Assembly: GCF_000478275.1 (NCBI RefSeq)
Contig: NZ_ASJB01000004.1
Location: 62,001 to 126,000, forward strand
From: Amycolatopsis orientalis DSM 40040 = KCTC 9412
GTDB taxonomy: Bacteria > Actinomycetota > Actinomycetes > Mycobacteriales > Pseudonocardiaceae
Direction of reading: 5' to 3'
Length of the DNA stretch: 64,000 nt
Below the pieces are notes generated by a model. That model was not told the DNA's origin, ran no database searches, and saw only the letters and a list, made by a program, of their open reading frames with translations. This document shows, one piece after another, positions 62,937 through 64,000 of this stretch (position 1 is the first letter of the stretch; each line of letters opens with the position of its first letter). Both the position numbers and the translations under genes were made by a program.

Positions 62937-64000
62937 GTGCGGCCTCCATGATCGCCTCGTTCACGTCGCGCCCGTCACGTTCGGCCTTCGCCTGCGCCGC
63001 GAGCACTCGCTTGTAGTCCTTCGGCATGACCTTGCCGAACCGTTCGACGGCGGCCTCCCAGTCGGCGAGCAGCGTGCGCGCGACCGCGGATTCCGTTTCG
63101 TCGTAATGCTTCTCGAGCGCCTCGCGCAGGAAGTCCACATCGGACGAATCCAGCGGGTCGACGTCGACCATCTCCGGGTTGACCCGGTGCACCGGCAGAT
63201 CCAGCACGTAGGCGACACCGCCCGACATACCGGCCGCGAAGTTGCGGCCCACCGCGCCGAGGACGACCACCCGGCCACCGGTCATGTACTCGCACCCGTG
63301 GTCACCGACACCTTCGACGACGGCCAGCGCGCCCGAGTTGCGCACGCAGAATCGCTCGCCGACCTTGCCGCGGATGAAGATCTCGCCGCTGGTCGCGCCG
63401 TAACCGATCACGTTGCCGGCGATGATGTGCTCTTCGGCGTTGTAGCGCGCCACCTTCGGCGGCCGCACGATGAGCCGTCCGCCGGACAGGCCCTTGCCGA
63501 CGTAGTCGTTGCCGTCGCCGTAGAGCCGCAGGGTGATGCCCCTCGGCACGAACGCGCCGAACGACTGACCCGCGGTCCCGGTGAAGGTGACGTCGATCGT
63601 GTTGTCCGGCAGGCCTTCGCCACCCCACCGCTTGGTGAGCTCGTGACCCAGCATGGTGCCGACGGTGCGGTTCACGTTGCGGACCGGCAGTTCCAGCCGG
63701 ACCTTGTCGCCGGAGGACAGCGCGCCCTCGGCCAGCTGGATCAGCGTGTTGTCGAGTGCCTTCTCCAGTCCGTGGTCCTGCACCGTCTGCTGGTGACGCC
63801 GTCCGGCGGGAGCCATCTCGGGCACGTGGAAGATCGGCGAAAGGTCCAGCCCGGCGGCCTTCCAGTGATCGATCGCCTTGCGCTTGTCGAGCATCTCCGC
63901 GTGCCCGACGGCCTCGGCGATGGACCGGAAACCCAGCTCCGCCAGGTACTCCCGGACCTCCTGGGCGATGAACTCGAAGAAGTTCACCACGTACTCGGCC
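62929..64000 (-). CDS. gltB: Glutamate synthase large (alpha) subunit, C-terminal part (partial)
   Basis: The frame is open to the right edge, giving about 356 C-terminal residues of a ~1500-residue enzyme. It contains the end of the FMN synthase domain and the right-handed beta-helix GXGXG domain ([61 protein letters not shown]). Upstream gene of gltBD operon. Confidence 0.95.
   Translation of the reverse strand, partial: AEYVVNFFEFIAQEVREYLAELGFRSIAEAVGHAEMLDKRKAIDHWKAAGLDLSPIFHVPEMAPAGRRHQQTVQDHGLEKALDNTLIQLAEGALSSGDKVRLELPVRNVNRTVGTMLGHELTKRWGGEGLPDNTIDVTFTGTAGQSFGAFVPRGITLRLYGDGNDYVGKGLSGGRLIVRPPKVARYNAEEHIIAGNVIGYGATSGEIFIRGKVGERFCVRNSGALAVVEGVGDHGCEYMTGGRVVVLGAVGRNFAAGMSGGVAYVLDLPVHRVNPEMVDVDPLDSSDVDFLREALEKHYDETESAVARTLLADWEAAVERFGKVMPKDYKRVLAAQAKAERDGRDVNEAIMEAAHG

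Overview
The window is high-GC actinobacterial DNA: strong third-position GC, many GTG starts and some TTG starts, and 4-bp ATGA/GTGA/TTGA overlaps between co-directional genes. Gene content (EmbA/B/C-type arabinosyltransferase, class II HelD/HelR, DUF222-HNH protein, ChlID-type chelatase with CobN, single-copy emb near cob genes) and the style of the intergenic palindromes point to a Pseudonocardiales member, most likely Amycolatopsis. The genus is an inference; there is no rRNA gene in the window.

Layout. 0-0.33 kb: 3' end of a GH18 chitinase. 0.46-3.6 kb: a Baeyer-Villiger-type flavin monooxygenase and a cholesterol-oxidase-like GMC oxidoreductase, one operon bracketed by two copies of a palindromic repeat. 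3.7-6.5 kb: winged-helix protein, AraC and TetR regulators. 7.0-15.2 kb: a complete aerobic phenylacetate upper pathway, paaI-paaK-tetR(paaR) divergent from paaZ-A-B-C-D-E, with two operator-like dyads between them. 15.1-19.5 kb: ABC-F protein with a possible attenuation leader, DUF222-HNH protein, and a RibD-like protein with its two domains in reversed order. 19.5-23.5 kb: a 30-residue seven-cysteine microprotein, cobN, and a cobalamin riboswitch. 23.5-27.0 kb: a MatC-like carrier, PrpF-family isomerase and LysR regulator. 27.1-29.1 kb: an ABC-2 exporter with a co-transcribed XRE regulator. 29.2-32.4 kb: cobG-cobH-cobIJ. 32.4-36.8 kb: a degenerate LuxR-type regulator and a large HTH-STAND-TM-WD40 protein. 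37.0-39.2 kb: HelR-like RNA polymerase ATPase with a rifamycin-element-like dyad upstream. 39.3-46.0 kb (minus strand): cobL-cobM-Gfo/Idh-cobK-emb. 46.1-51.0 kb: chlID-cobO-cobB-cobC. 51.1-51.7 kb: a membrane protein bracketed by palindromes. 51.8-56.6 kb: cobU, cobT, cobS (minus) and cobD, cobQ (plus). 56.5-58.1 kb: TetR plus SDR. 58.1-59.2 kb: cbtA-cbtB cobalt transporter under a second cobalamin riboswitch. 59.3-61.1 kb: ROK kinase and DeoR regulator. 61.5-64 kb: gltD and the 3' part of gltB.

How it works together. Roughly half of the window is a dispersed aerobic cobalamin system: precorrin-2 methylation to hydrogenobyrinate (cobG, H, IJ, K, L, M), cobalt insertion (cobN with a ChlID fusion), amidation and adenosylation (cobB, cobO, cobQ), aminopropanol arm (cobC, cobD), nucleotide loop assembly (cobU, T, S) and cobalt import (cbtAB). 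Only cobN and cbtAB, the cobalt-handling steps, show a B12 riboswitch. No cobA, cobF or cobE homologue is seen inside the window.

A feature cutting across the window is a set of at least three families of dispersed perfect or near-perfect intergenic palindromes, almost always at 3' gene ends and several times supplying the stop codon or last residues of the gene. Within one family the stem shows compensatory change between copies.
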